DNA from: Proteiniborus ethanoligenes
GTDB lineage: Bacteria > Bacillota > Clostridia > Tissierellales > Proteiniboraceae
Direction: 5' to 3'
Assembly (NCBI RefSeq): GCF_900107485.1
Contig: NZ_FNQE01000020.1
Span: 1 to 64,000, forward strand
Length of the DNA stretch: 64,000 nt
Below, piece after piece: positions 19,001-26,753 of this stretch. The notes beneath the pieces were generated by a model, which saw only the letters and a program-made list of their open reading frames with translations, was not told the DNA's origin and did no database searches. Each line of letters opens with the position of its first letter. Positions within the stretch are counted from its first letter, which is position 1. The translations under genes were made by a program, and so were the position numbers.

Positions 19001-21333
19001 TCGATGGCAGCGTGGATCAAGTAATTTCCGTTAATGCAGAAATGCTTTCAGATGGTACATCAGCAATTACCTATGAAGTTCAAATGGATGCTACAGAAAA
19101 TACAGAAATATACTGTGCTATAGTAGACATCCATGGTCATATTATAAGGAATATCCGTTTGACAAATAATGAAGTAACAGATAAAAATCCTAGGATTACA
19201 TCAGTTGTTTTTCCAGATAAGACTGAGCGCTTTGTTATTGGATGGAATTCAAAAATGACCTATGATGTTGAAAATGTTAACTTAATTAGAGTCTCTGCTG
19301 TGGATAGAGTAGGAAATGTATTTACGGAATTTGAACAAGATATAGAAAGTGGAGAGCTTTTAGATTATACTAGCTTTAAGTTCACTAAGGGTGCTGAAAG
19401 CATAGATGATTTGTCTATAGTATGGTACCAACCAGACTTTAAGGAGGATGGAGTTTATTCAGTATGGGGCAGAAAATTTATTTCTAGGAACAATGATGAA
19501 TTTAAGGCATCTCCTGAAGTAAGGCTATTAGAGCTGAATTATAATACAGTTGTGGATTTCTTTGATTCCTATATAGATAAAGATACGAAGGGAATTAATT
19601 TTGTAATGCAGACTACAGAATATGGAATGGGAAAAATTAGTCAACTAATCACTGCCAAAGCAAGCTATAAAAATAATCTTATCCTTGATGAAACATATTA
19701 TTCTAGGGATGAATTGATATCAGGACTAGATGTACCTGTGATGTTTAGAATATACAATGAAGGTGTAGATACAGTTAAAAAGATAAACATAGAGATTGGA
19801 GAATCTTCTCGTACTTTTGAAGAAAATAATCTCATTGAACCTGGTCAGTATAAAGAATTTGTTCTACTTTATAGGGTCCCAGATGTTATAGAAAATCCTA
19901 TATATACCATAAGGGCAGAATATACGGATAGTCTAGATGTACTTACTGGGGAATTAGATATGAATATTCCAGATGTAGGTATACATGGGATTAGTTTAGT
20001 AAGAGAATCTAATCGTCAGCGTATATTTGATATAGAATTATATAATAGCATGTATGCCAAGCTAAGATCAGGAGTTCACAAGGTATTATTAGAAGTTTAC
20101 CATACTTCTAATTTTGACAATCCACCAATCCTATCTGAGACTATATCAGATTTAGATAGCTTAGAACTGATGAATCAGGGAATTTTGAAAAAGAATATGA
20201 TACTTGGTGAAGATGATTTACAAAGGATATTAAATGAAAATGGAGAAATTCCTGAAGAGGGTGTAAGAATATTCTTTAAGGTTAAATTGCTGGAAAACAA
20301 TATAGAAATTCAGGATGCAGATATATCCAATGATTATGATTATATCAAAATTGAAAGTTTAATTGTAAAGAACGGGAAAAAATTATCTCTAGGGAGTTCT
20401 ATGAATTCTGATTCAAATAAGACCCTTATTAAGGTAGAGGCATTTAACAATTCTATGAATGAAATAACAAATGGCAATATTGTAGTTCATCTTAAGGACG
20501 AAAAAGGAAATATTATACAAACTAAAGAATATTATAATGAGGCTCAAAGTATTAAAACTCCATTAAGTATAGGAGGAGAAGAATCCAATACTGTTGTATT
20601 TAACTTTGCATATTCTGGAGATTCATTTGAGGTTATCTACAGGGATATTATAACAGACCCTAATGAAGGAGATGAACCAAATGACGAAGATGATAATGGT
20701 AATGGAGGTATTGGGGATAATTCTGGAGACAAAGATAGTGGAAAAGAAGTAACTCCTGCAGAATACGTGAATCCATTTAAAGATGTTAAAGAAACAGATT
20801 GGTTTTATGAAGCTGTAAAATTTGTATTTGAAAATGGATTAATGATTGGTATTGGAGAAGATAGGTTCGCACCTCAGCTTGCAACTACTAGAGGAATGCT
20901 GGTTACTATACTTCACAGATTAGAAGGGGAGCCAGCTGCTGGGTTGAATAGTTTTGAAGATGTACTACCGGATGAGTATTATTATAATGCTGTGGCATGG
21001 GCAAAAGAGAAGGGCATAGTATATGGAATAAGTGAATCCTTCTTTGGAGCAAATAAGGAAATAACTCGAGAGCAATTTGTTACTATACTTTATAGATATG
21101 CTTCTTTTAAAGGTTATGATGTAAGCTCTCCTATAGAATTATCTGAATATGTAGATATGGTCTCTATTTCCGAATATGCTGTTCCTGCAATGAGGTGGGC
21201 TGTTCAGAATGGGTTAATAAGAGGCGTGGGAGGATCAACACTTGCTCCACTTAAAAGCACTAGTAGAGCAGAAATGGCAATGATACTACAAAGATTTATA
21301 CTAGCTTATAATCACCTTTTTTTGGAAGAATAG
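13075..21333 (+). CDS. Giant SLH-anchored surface protein (2752 aa)
   Basis: Starts at ATG 13075 behind CAGGAGGTG. Residues 1-30 are a signal peptide (basic LLKRIISS then a hydrophobic stretch). The body is beta-rich and repetitive in style: a Calx-beta-like segment near residues 60-160, a BIG2-like Ig segment near 640-700 (WSSSDETVASIKGDG), and CARDB-like material near 2240-2310. An acidic Gly/Asp/Asn linker (about 2525-2560) leads into three SLH repeats (FKDVKETDWFYEAV, FEDVLPDEYYYNAVAWAK, YVDMVSISEYAVPAMRWA), which bind secondary cell-wall polymer. It is therefore an S-layer-associated adhesin or cell-surface filament. The central region has no recognisable enzyme domain. Probably expressed with the TetR gene just upstream. 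Confidence 0.85.
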   Translation: MKQHHKCLLKRIISSIITFYILIIPFPIYSDANHNNYGAFTEEVGATAYTELWKDGDTISPSGDDFSTRVSYEINPIYSNYDNDQTAFITFYLNTLKEIPVSFEYEIYPGSAFLIDHFNGELSGTIIFEPGSTEKSIEIEIPKLVHTPSLPSKVGEFWTKDRIFYINCFSLENALFENEKNSTTIPVVIKNEFDFEKSYERAKNTYIVDLTQLDLGSVEVFQDTPGKYRNLLETVGLAIESTISKDVRTMIDNNVFTHLTSPRGYFLNESTVTGAVYFNIESNHTWGINYFERTIPIDGSDEIDFNIGEIQLSEIGLGPNMEGNGIIQSLNVSYRYSVDENIYTIFESLEGEGFENQINFVDKIKPYPTEIEVQEGCFSVGHSVPIIVTYNEPVYIDSISITVNDEILYPMESNETISETVSFLYDLSLDDFFLESNRVKAKIEVSNIIGAVDLSKQSQDNDYSITYSRDMVDKSIEEYDDIKSIFSYAADTVISLTRDGNTAINGEVVISLEESHILTQYLESYIGADGVVENIGVKVIGNLGEPVDVSLYANEGHIITELKGTFQSPINTTDMDKYCIAEVYFSDELIYSLAKKYTVASLVYIDDDGDFEIIYEEWPSSGKITANSEMSLVLGYRVDTNATWQDSKDFSWSSSDETVASIKGDGTIILTGKLGEVRFTLTALNGGVEGKSYQIHSKPLTVINSSEGFLLVPNGVKNIELVEGNSARIYYSTNITEINASNGGPETPTTYTFELYEAVHDGSSEPEKGGLIYKDYVDATIDNLITSYILNSEYLVNTAPLGRYSYILEISTKDILTGELFSARANIRVKSRPAKAVLIKPDSYYMTDQVEGFTVSFNIENKNEATAVSLQLFRNGEPIHIDDAVEKFETRINIREVDRSRLYDAYTVTLKAKNQYDEAYSYDSYIFYVYNSEALKILINNINSGENYTLSLDHMSGMTSKDILDLKREINLEERLTINKDEYNWSKIYDKILWTVEDGSKVSLKYNDNGIYRDIDEEELILPNGDLMLKGVSSGETSISAIHVLTGMEESLEITVDSVKDKLFIFQCYPGKKSLVQYINGDGISKEVYTDEKGSLAIYEKSGITGDMKFSIPNDALYEPYILSENERSVNQVSIDYTGLYPQKNIIFNQSNYGLNFAVFAEYEKGITSYKGAIEVKGGVYINGVYRPEILINGLSGKEYQSINPKAYDFYELNFNFPKGEEGFYLKPEDKIEYIIEVSIPGNTHYHEFIKVDNETIGLYKRIKNGITYVEAPILSMVDSSNLQNDAKVFWNSLSIDGVDYQFLDLIIIEDTEKESLLNTQIVLDGKFTDAYEVKYSDERGRDWSLFSSTSVESYEFSDYVILNNTFDLKKYIFYFKPGEESRLSRQIVIKNNSNLKIINMPTTFKVINIQDIPSMGTLVKGDMEDISENILDSVLGSNTVPWGDKPDYVRDVLNTLSQFKIDKEAIRLVVSPTDDPMVFRGIMKISIGDLSESNPAGVYASDLDSSTKFNFLPKIGEAKEMKKGDYISKSIKTMEQYKTGSVSKKTKQYGGGIYIDCEIFYDANSEEWRISVINSDVYVAGGYNYKKTYNTWVSFIPVTAEFMIGGTAQISLKTLLEKKEISKEEYEFYRTYITELYPYFFIRGFGGIGLDYDVVSLKAGPYGRINFEQRYLWLNNKFEDSNGQRLTLSGQTGIEYKIKLLFLGLEGSYTIGEASKSWTYNDYNNIKEKYDSVYQIDKADLIRIKNHMYLEDEVLIPTDITVTYEGREYLENHREWYPPIMSRGFFHGASTEALSVIQTNAYPYSNPVVTEDGEIMLYISDMDSYDINDTAVNFSTKEEGYFSEGTEVDESNYADTDAVVDGTSEWAVAAWIRLIEDIESSEGEEAELWDIQRMMNSTEIMASIYDGEEFVATRLTNNYTPDMSPVVASREGKAIVAWRSLYAGDIEKPLTFDGRNNIMYKVYNEGSWSDEKCLFDGSVDQVISVNAEMLSDGTSAITYEVQMDATENTEIYCAIVDIHGHIIRNIRLTNNEVTDKNPRITSVVFPDKTERFVIGWNSKMTYDVENVNLIRVSAVDRVGNVFTEFEQDIESGELLDYTSFKFTKGAESIDDLSIVWYQPDFKEDGVYSVWGRKFISRNNDEFKASPEVRLLELNYNTVVDFFDSYIDKDTKGINFVMQTTEYGMGKISQLITAKASYKNNLILDETYYSRDELISGLDVPVMFRIYNEGVDTVKKINIEIGESSRTFEENNLIEPGQYKEFVLLYRVPDVIENPIYTIRAEYTDSLDVLTGELDMNIPDVGIHGISLVRESNRQRIFDIELYNSMYAKLRSGVHKVLLEVYHTSNFDNPPILSETISDLDSLELMNQGILKKNMILGEDDLQRILNENGEIPEEGVRIFFKVKLLENNIEIQDADISNDYDYIKIESLIVKNGKKLSLGSSMNSDSNKTLIKVEAFNNSMNEITNGNIVVHLKDEKGNIIQTKEYYNEAQSIKTPLSIGGEESNTVVFNFAYSGDSFEVIYRDIITDPNEGDEPNDEDDNGNGGIGDNSGDKDSGKEVTPAEYVNPFKDVKETDWFYEAVKFVFENGLMIGIGEDRFAPQLATTRGMLVTILHRLEGEPAAGLNSFEDVLPDEYYYNAVAWAKEKGIVYGISESFFGANKEITREQFVTILYRYASFKGYDVSSPIELSEYVDMVSISEYAVPAMRWAVQNGLIRGVGGSTLAPLKSTSRAEMAMILQRFILAYNHLFLEE

Positions 21334-21388
21334 ATAATATGATTCATGCTCTATAGAGTGAAGCAATTAATAAAAACAATTATCAACT

Positions 21389-21631
21389 GTGAGTAATATC
21401 ACAGTTGTAATGAGACAAGATGCAATATTATTTGAAGATACACTTAGGAATAATATTACAATGTATCAAGATGTTCCTGATGAAAAGGTAATTAGTATAT
21501 TATCTAAAGTAGGCCTAGATAGCTATGCTAATCATGATAGTTTAGACATGTTAATTCTTGAGGGAGGTACTAATCTTTCGGGAGGAGAAAAAAGAAGGGT
21601 TACTCTTGCTAGGTCTTGTTTATATTCATAA
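21389..21631 (+). pseudogene. Fragment of an ABC transporter ATPase domain
   Basis: Eighty residues match only the middle of an exporter ATPase: the Q-loop part (VVMRQDAILFEDTLRNNIT) and the signature region (LSGGEKRRVTLARSCLYS), ending just before Walker B would begin. There is no Walker A, no Walker B and no membrane domain, and stop codons lie just upstream and downstream. A perfect 9-bp inverted repeat (CAACTGTGA / TCACAGTTG) overlaps the GTG at 21389. It is best read as a relic left after deletion of a longer gene rather than a working protein. Confidence 0.75.
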
Positions 21632-21694
21632 AATAGTTTAAAATATATACTACAAAGTACATGTTAATTAATTAACAAATAAGGGGGAGAAAAA

Positions 21695-22459
21695 ATGAAG
21701 TTAAAGGATAAAGTTGCTATAGTTACTGGAGCAAGTGCTGGAATGGGTAGAGATATTGCATATCTTTTTGCTAAAGAGGGAGCCACTGTTTATGCAATTG
21801 CACGTAGAGTAGAAAGACTTGAGGAATTAGCAAAAAGTGTTGCAGGTTTTGAAGGGAAGGTTATTCCTTTTGGGGCAGATTTAATGAACAAAGAAGAAGC
21901 AGAAAAAATTATTGACTTTGCCTATGAAAATTCTGGTAGACTAGACATATTAGTGAATAATGCAGGCATAATGGATGATTTTAGTCCAATCGGAGATGTA
22001 CAAGATGATATGCTAGAAAAAGTATTTAATTTAAATGTATATGCACCTTTTTATAGTATGAGAAAAGCAATCAAAATATTCTTAGAGGCAGGAGAAGGTA
22101 ATATAATAAATGTATCATCTATAGGGGGCCTATATGGTGCTAGAGCTGGTGCTGCTTATACTGCTTCAAAACATGCTTTAATAGGATTAACTAAAAACAC
22201 TGGCTATATGTATGCTAAAAAGAACATTAGATGCAACGCAATTTGCCCTGGTGGTGTAGAGACTGAAATAGGAACTGGAGATTTTATGAAGAATGTAAAT
22301 CAAGAAGGCATAGGAATTATTATGGCAAATGTAGGCGGGAATCCTAGAAATGGAACAGGAATGGAGATTGCTACTATAGCATTATTCCTAGCTTCAGAGG
22401 ATTCAAGCTTTGTTAATGGTCAATGTATAGTGGCAGACAGTGGATGGACAGCATTTTAG
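21695..22459 (+). CDS. SDR-family NAD(P)-dependent oxidoreductase
   Basis: A 254-residue classical short-chain dehydrogenase. The cofactor motif is TGASAGMG near residue 12, NNAG near 90, the catalytic Ser lies in NVSSIGG near 140 and the Tyr/Lys pair in YTASK near 155. The end (SSFVNGQCIVADSGW) is the usual C-terminal signature. Such enzymes reduce or oxidise ketone/alcohol groups on steroids, sugars or acyl carriers; the text does not decide the substrate. It stands alone behind a good AAGGGGGAG site and is followed by a hairpin, so it is probably monocistronic. Confidence 0.88.
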   Translation: MKLKDKVAIVTGASAGMGRDIAYLFAKEGATVYAIARRVERLEELAKSVAGFEGKVIPFGADLMNKEEAEKIIDFAYENSGRLDILVNNAGIMDDFSPIGDVQDDMLEKVFNLNVYAPFYSMRKAIKIFLEAGEGNIINVSSIGGLYGARAGAAYTASKHALIGLTKNTGYMYAKKNIRCNAICPGGVETEIGTGDFMKNVNQEGIGIIMANVGGNPRNGTGMEIATIALFLASEDSSFVNGQCIVADSGWTAF

Positions 22460-22491
22460 CTTGTAAATTTAATAGAGAGAGAATTGATAAT

Positions 22492-22525
22492 ATTTAAGGG
22501 ATGGCATATAAGCTATCCCTTAAAT
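22492..22525 (+). terminator. Hairpin after the SDR gene
   Basis: A 14-bp stem (ATTTAAGGGATGGC / GCTATCCCTTAAAT, one G-U pair) and 6-nt loop 33 bases past the stop codon. It lacks a strong U-tract, so it may be a weak terminator or a 3'-end protecting hairpin. Confidence 0.55.
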
Positions 22526-22776
22526 TATGTTCTAAAGATTATTATTTAAAACTAATAAATACGGTACAGTTATTTGTTTTTTTGCGTAAATTTAAACACT
22601 ATATACTTAGGAAATCATTATTGTACACCCAAGATATACAGAGGCTGTAAAACTACTTATAACGTAGGTAGATATATTTTCATGCAAAGATTTCTCTAGT
22701 TATGGGTATAAATAATTTATAATATTATACTTAAGCAATTTTAAGGCAAATTAGGTCAAAAACTAGGAGGATATTT

Positions 22777-22871
22777 ATGGCAAACCTAGAATCGTTCAAG
22801 GATATTGAATGAGCAAAAGCACAAGTATAATCCAAATGGTAATACTTTATAATATGTTAACTAAAAAGTAA
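22777..22871 (+). other. Two overlapping mini-ORFs upstream of chrA
   Basis: The 22460-22886 gap holds no long gene. ATG 22777, behind a strong CTAGGAGG site, encodes 11 residues (MANLESFKDIE) and stops at TGA 22810-22812. An ATG overlapping that stop (ATGA) starts a second 20-residue ORF (MSKSTSIIQMVILYNMLTKK) ending at TAA 22869-22871, just before chrA. The second resembles the first helix of small HTH regulators. They may be relics of a lost gene or a translated leader. I cannot assign a function. Confidence 0.3.
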
Positions 22872-22886
22872 AAGGATGATTTAATT

Positions 22887-24086
22887 TTGAAAACAGAAAA
22901 AAACTTAGGAAATTCAAAAAGGGTACACTGGAGAACCTTTTTAAAAGATGTATTTATTTGTTCTTTGGGTTCTTATGGAGGTCCCGAAGCTCATTATGGT
23001 GTTTTTACAGACCAAATGGTTGTAAAGAAAAACTATTTAACAGAAGAAGAACTAGTTGAACTTATCGCTTTAACAGGCATCTTACCTGGTCCAAGTAGTA
23101 CACAAACAATCGTAGCCATTGGGCATAAAATTGGAGGGCCGCTGCTGGCATTTCTGACTATGCTAGTATGGGCTTTACCGGTACTCATATTAATGACTTT
23201 ACTTTCATTTTTGAGTCAATTTTTAGGTAGTATTAATATATCCCAGGAGGGACTTCGCTATATTGGTCCAATGGCTGTAGGATTTATTATTGTAGCTGCA
23301 TATCGCATAGGGCGCAAAGTAGTAACTGACAAGATTACTTTATTGCTATTACTACTAGGAGGCATAACTACTTACTTTATTCGAGAGCCCTGGATATATC
23401 CATTAGTTCTTATTTTAGGCGGAGCTGTGAGTATTGCTACTTCAAAAGAGAAGAATCTTTGGAACCGTGTAAAAATAAGTCCTCCTTGGAAATACCTGAT
23501 TGCATTTGGAATCTTTGCAATAGGAAGCCTCCTTCTTACTCTTATATGGGATAACAGAATTCTCCATCTATTTGAAAGCTTTTACCGCTATGGTTATTTG
23601 GTTATTGGTGGTGGACAGGTAGTAGTACCACTTATGTATAGTGAGTTAGTAGAAGTGAATCAGTACATGACCAACCAAGAGTTTTTGACTGGATTTGGAC
23701 TTGTACAAGGATTACCAGGACCAATGTTTAGCTTTAGCGCATATGCGGGAGGCATGGCGGCTAGAGGAGGGAGTGTTTTAACTCAAGTCTTAGGTGCCCT
23801 TGTGGGTGGAATTGGTATATTTTTGCCTGGACTTCTTTTAATTTACTTCATCTATCCAATGTGGGAAAACTTAAAGAAGATAAAAGGAATAAAGGTTTCT
23901 CTAAAGGGTATTACTGCTGTTGCCGGTGGACTAATTACAGTTGCTGCAATAATCCTGATGCAAAATAGTGGGTTTGTATTTGATAATATAATCGTCATGC
24001 TTCTCACGGTAGCCCTATTGTTAACAAAAAAAATCCCAGCACCAGTTATTGTATTAATTGTTTTAATTATAGGGTTTATTTTGTAA
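22887..24086 (+). CDS. chrA: ChrA-type chromate transporter (two CHR domains)
   Basis: A 399-residue membrane protein with two fused CHR halves: the first carries GSYGGPEAHYGVF and LTGILPGPSSTQT, the second GGGQVVVPLMYSEL and LVQGLPGPMFSFSAYAGG. Long-chain ChrA proteins export chromate, probably by proton antiport; many clostridial copies are of unproven substrate. Hydrophobic helices occupy most of both halves. The start is TTG 22887, with AAAGGATGA about 8 bases upstream. It is followed by a terminator at 24177. No chrB-type regulator is adjacent. Confidence 0.85.
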   Translation: MKTEKNLGNSKRVHWRTFLKDVFICSLGSYGGPEAHYGVFTDQMVVKKNYLTEEELVELIALTGILPGPSSTQTIVAIGHKIGGPLLAFLTMLVWALPVLILMTLLSFLSQFLGSINISQEGLRYIGPMAVGFIIVAAYRIGRKVVTDKITLLLLLLGGITTYFIREPWIYPLVLILGGAVSIATSKEKNLWNRVKISPPWKYLIAFGIFAIGSLLLTLIWDNRILHLFESFYRYGYLVIGGGQVVVPLMYSELVEVNQYMTNQEFLTGFGLVQGLPGPMFSFSAYAGGMAARGGSVLTQVLGALVGGIGIFLPGLLLIYFIYPMWENLKKIKGIKVSLKGITAVAGGLITVAAIILMQNSGFVFDNIIVMLLTVALLLTKKIPAPVIVLIVLIIGFIL

Positions 24087-24176
24087 TATGCCGAATAATT
24101 TATGTAGATGTATTCAAAACCCTTCATAGGAGTATTTAGATGAAAAAATAACAATTTATCTGCCGGAATAGTTTTT

Positions 24177-24203
24177 AAAAAGGTTCAAACAGCAACCTTT
24201 TTT
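24177..24203 (+). terminator. Terminator after chrA
   Basis: AAAAAGGTT / AACCTTTTTT with a short loop; A-run and T-run make it usable in both directions. The rest of the 24087-24480 gap shows no gene. Confidence 0.7.
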
Positions 24204-24480
24204 ATATCAAGATAGGCTATCTTTAAAAACCACCAAGTCGCTTATGCAGTGGTTCAAGAAAAGCTTTCTTAATTTTTAATTCTATAAAGCATTATAGTAA
24301 AAATTAAAAGATATGAGAGTTAAAGAGGGTAAATTTTGAATTATAGGTAAAAGTTCAAGTAAGAGTCATTCTTGCAAGAAAGGGTACAATAATTAATATA
24401 AACAGAAAATAAAAATTATAGAGCTGTATTGGTATAGAGGTTTTAAAAAATTTAAAATGATAAAAGGGAATGAGATATAG

Positions 24481-25953
24481 ATGATAGAGAACAAAACAAT
24501 AAATAAAATTGGATGGAATTTTGATAATAGCTATGCTCGTTTACCAGAAAAATTTTATACTAGGATAAATCCAATCCCTGTGAGCGCACCAAAATTAGCA
24601 GTTCTTAATCATTCATTAGCATCATTACTGGGGCTGAATCCACAAAAATTGCAAAGTAACGAGGGTGCAGCAATGCTTGCTGGGAATGAGATTCCTGAAG
24701 GAGCTTTTCCTATAGCTCAAGCTTATGCAGGGCACCAGTTTGGTCATTTTACAATATTAGGAGATGGAAGAGCAATACTCATTGGCGAGCAAATAACTCA
24801 TTATGGTGAAAGATTTGATATTCAACTTAAGGGTCCAGGCAGAACACCCTATTCTAGGGGAGGAGATGGAAGAGCAGCACTAGGACCCATGTTACGTGAA
24901 TATATCATAAGTGAAGCAATGAATTCATTTGGAATCCCAACTACTCGTAGCTTGGCTGTAGTGGAAACGGGTGAATTGGTCATGCGTGAGACAGCACTAC
25001 CAGGAGCAATTTTAACACGTGTAGCTGCTAGTCACATACGTGTAGGTACTTTTGAATACATTGCAGAAAGAGGTTCGGTAGAAGAATTAAAGATACTAGC
25101 TGATTATACGATAAAACGTCATTATCCAGAAGTTGAAGCTAATTATAATCAATATCTTTCATTACTTCAAGAAGTTATTAAAAGCCAAGCTTCACTTGTT
25201 GCACAATGGCAGCTTGTTGGATTTATTCACGGAGTAATGAATACAGACAATATGACTATCAGCGGAGAAACTATCGACTATGGACCTTGTGCATTTATAG
25301 ATATATATAATCCAGCAACTGTATTTAGTTCCATTGATGTTTATGGTCGTTATGCTTATGATAACCAGCCTGATATGGCTGCTTGGAATTTGGCAAGATT
25401 TGCTGAGACTATGCTACCATTGCTGCATCCAAATCAGGAGGAGGCTGTCAAGCTTGCTCAGGATGCGATTTCTAGTTTTTATGAAGTATACCAGTGTAAT
25501 TGGCTTGCAGGAATGAGAGCAAAACTAGGAATATATAACGAAGAATCAGAGGATGAATCACTTATTGAAAATCTTCTTAATCTCATGCAAAAATATAGCG
25601 CTGACTATACAAATACCTTCCGAGCATTAACCTTAAATAAACTATCTGATATGGTTTTGTTTGATACTGAAGAATTTAAGCAATGGTATAAAATATGGCA
25701 AGAGAGATTAAACAGGCAACAGGGAGAAAACTCGTCATACCAACTAATGCAAAAAAGTAATCCTGCTGTGATTCCTCGTAATCACAGAGTAGAAGAGGCA
25801 ATAGATGCAGCAGTGAAGCAAGGTGACTATAGTGTGATGAAGAGACTTCTTGATGTTCTTTCAAATCCTTTTGCCTACAGTCCTGAACAAGAGGGGTACT
25901 CTACATTTCCACAGTTATCAGCTCATCCCTATCGAACCTTTTGTGGTACTTGA
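24481..25953 (+). CDS. selO: SelO/YdiU protein AMPylase
   Basis: A 490-residue member of the SelO (YdiU/UPF0061) pseudokinase family, which transfers AMP from ATP to protein Ser/Thr/Tyr and is linked to redox stress. Visible family segments are [20 protein letters not shown] near residue 80, [19 protein letters not shown] near 117, [20 protein letters not shown] near 253 and the C-terminal PYRTFCGT. The Cys three residues from the end corresponds to the Cys/Sec at the C-terminus of SelO proteins; here it is Cys (TGT), with no in-frame UGA. Length is normal, so the protein is complete. The start is ATG 24481; the site upstream is weak (GGGAATGAG). It appears monocistronic. Confidence 0.9.
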   Translation: MIENKTINKIGWNFDNSYARLPEKFYTRINPIPVSAPKLAVLNHSLASLLGLNPQKLQSNEGAAMLAGNEIPEGAFPIAQAYAGHQFGHFTILGDGRAILIGEQITHYGERFDIQLKGPGRTPYSRGGDGRAALGPMLREYIISEAMNSFGIPTTRSLAVVETGELVMRETALPGAILTRVAASHIRVGTFEYIAERGSVEELKILADYTIKRHYPEVEANYNQYLSLLQEVIKSQASLVAQWQLVGFIHGVMNTDNMTISGETIDYGPCAFIDIYNPATVFSSIDVYGRYAYDNQPDMAAWNLARFAETMLPLLHPNQEEAVKLAQDAISSFYEVYQCNWLAGMRAKLGIYNEESEDESLIENLLNLMQKYSADYTNTFRALTLNKLSDMVLFDTEEFKQWYKIWQERLNRQQGENSSYQLMQKSNPAVIPRNHRVEEAIDAAVKQGDYSVMKRLLDVLSNPFAYSPEQEGYSTFPQLSAHPYRTFCGT

Positions 25954-25986
25954 TAAATAAATGTGAAAAAAGAAACAAAAATTATA

Positions 25987-26015
25987 TTGACAAATAACTT
26001 GGTAGGTAATATACT
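25987..26015 (+). promoter_or_regulatory. Promoter of the ilv operon
   Basis: Consensus TTGACA (25987-25992), exactly 17 bases, TATACT (26010-26015), followed within 50 bases by the T-box leader. Confidence 0.8.
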
Positions 26016-26055
26016 TATTAACAAGATTTAAAAAATAATTTAATAAATTAAATGC

Positions 26056-26358
26056 TATGACGGAGACAAAAATATTCGTTTAATTAACTACAGAGAACCA
26101 ACGTTTGGTGAGAGTTGGTGTTAATGTGAGTATAATGATCACTCCAGAGCTTCCCAAGTTGAAAGGTCTTCCAAGTAAACAAGGGCGTATACCAGCGATA
26201 AATGGTTAGGGTTACAGATAATATTTGTTTTACGAATTTTTTCTCGACCTGATGAGAGGCAATCAGTTATTTGATTGCAATTAAGGTGGTACCACGGGAG
26301 TGTAGTCTTTCGTCCTTATAAATATATTTGATATTTGTAAGGATGAAAGACTTTTTTT
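26056..26358 (+). ncRNA. T-box leader, probable isoleucine specifier
   Basis: The T-box sequence AAGGTGGTACCACGGGAG lies at 26283-26300 and the terminator (AGTCTTTCGTCCTTA 26304-26318 / TAAGGATGAAAGACT 26338-26352, then T) follows. Stem I carries the usual GAGTA before the specifier loop and CCAGAG after it (near 26130-26155). The triplet ATC followed by A in TAATGATCACTCC is the best specifier, meaning uncharged tRNA-Ile relieves termination. This fits the Ile/Val operon downstream. The specifier was assigned by eye. Confidence 0.88.
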
Positions 26359-26436
26359 ATTTTTGAAATATCATGCGCAGGATATTTCTTAGTGGAAGTT
26401 AAAAATGACACAATGGAATTCCAGACAACTAAAATA

Positions 26437-26491
26437 CTGAACATTCCCAATGTTCAGATATTAGCATTTAAAACAGCTATTGTTTTAAATG
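26437..26491 (+). repeat. Two perfect hairpins between T-box terminator and first ilv gene
   Basis: CTGAACATT-ccc-AATGTTCAG (26437-26457) and CATTTAAAACA-gctat-TGTTTTAAATG (26465-26491) follow each other with 7 bases between. Neither has a U-tract and both end about 30 bases before the first gene. They could stabilise the processed mRNA or form a second control layer. Confidence 0.6.
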
Positions 26492-26520
26492 CCCATAAAG
26501 TCTAAAAGGAGGAGGTTAAT

Positions 26521-26739
26521 ATGCAGGTACGTGCTAGATTAAATGAAGGCATAGACAGCTTTCTCAGATTAATAAACTATCTGAGAAGAAAAGAAATTGA
26601 AATAAAATCAGTAAATATGAAGTCCTTAGAGGGTTCAATTATTTACTTAAATATGGTTTTTAGTGATGAATATTCAGCAAAGTATATTATAAATAACATA
26701 TCAAAACTTGAAGATGTAGAAAACATAGAAGTAATTTAA
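26521..26739 (+). CDS. ilvN: Short acetolactate synthase regulatory (ACT) subunit
   Basis: A 72-residue protein that fits a single ACT-type fold: strand MQVRARLNE, helix [14 protein letters not shown], strand KSVNMKS and a final NIEVI. It is first in an ilv operon whose large subunit is ilvB, so it should be the regulatory subunit. It is half the length of typical IlvN/IlvH (about 160 residues) and closer to the short IlvM type, lacking the C-terminal extension. AAAGGAGGAGG precedes ATG 26521. Valine-binding residues cannot be assigned safely. The gene is 14 bases from ilvC. Confidence 0.65.
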   Translation: MQVRARLNEGIDSFLRLINYLRRKEIEIKSVNMKSLEGSIIYLNMVFSDEYSAKYIINNISKLEDVENIEVI

Positions 26740-26753
26740 GGAGGGACTTTATT

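Noticed and set aside
22810-22812. TGA in the mini-ORF upstream of chrA as selenocysteine
   Set aside because: Only five codons follow before a TAA, and no protein-like continuation or clear hairpin supports it.
24481-25953. SelO as a truncated or selenocysteine protein
   Set aside because: Length is normal for bacterial SelO and the C-terminal PYRTFCGT has Cys, with ordinary stop codons after it.
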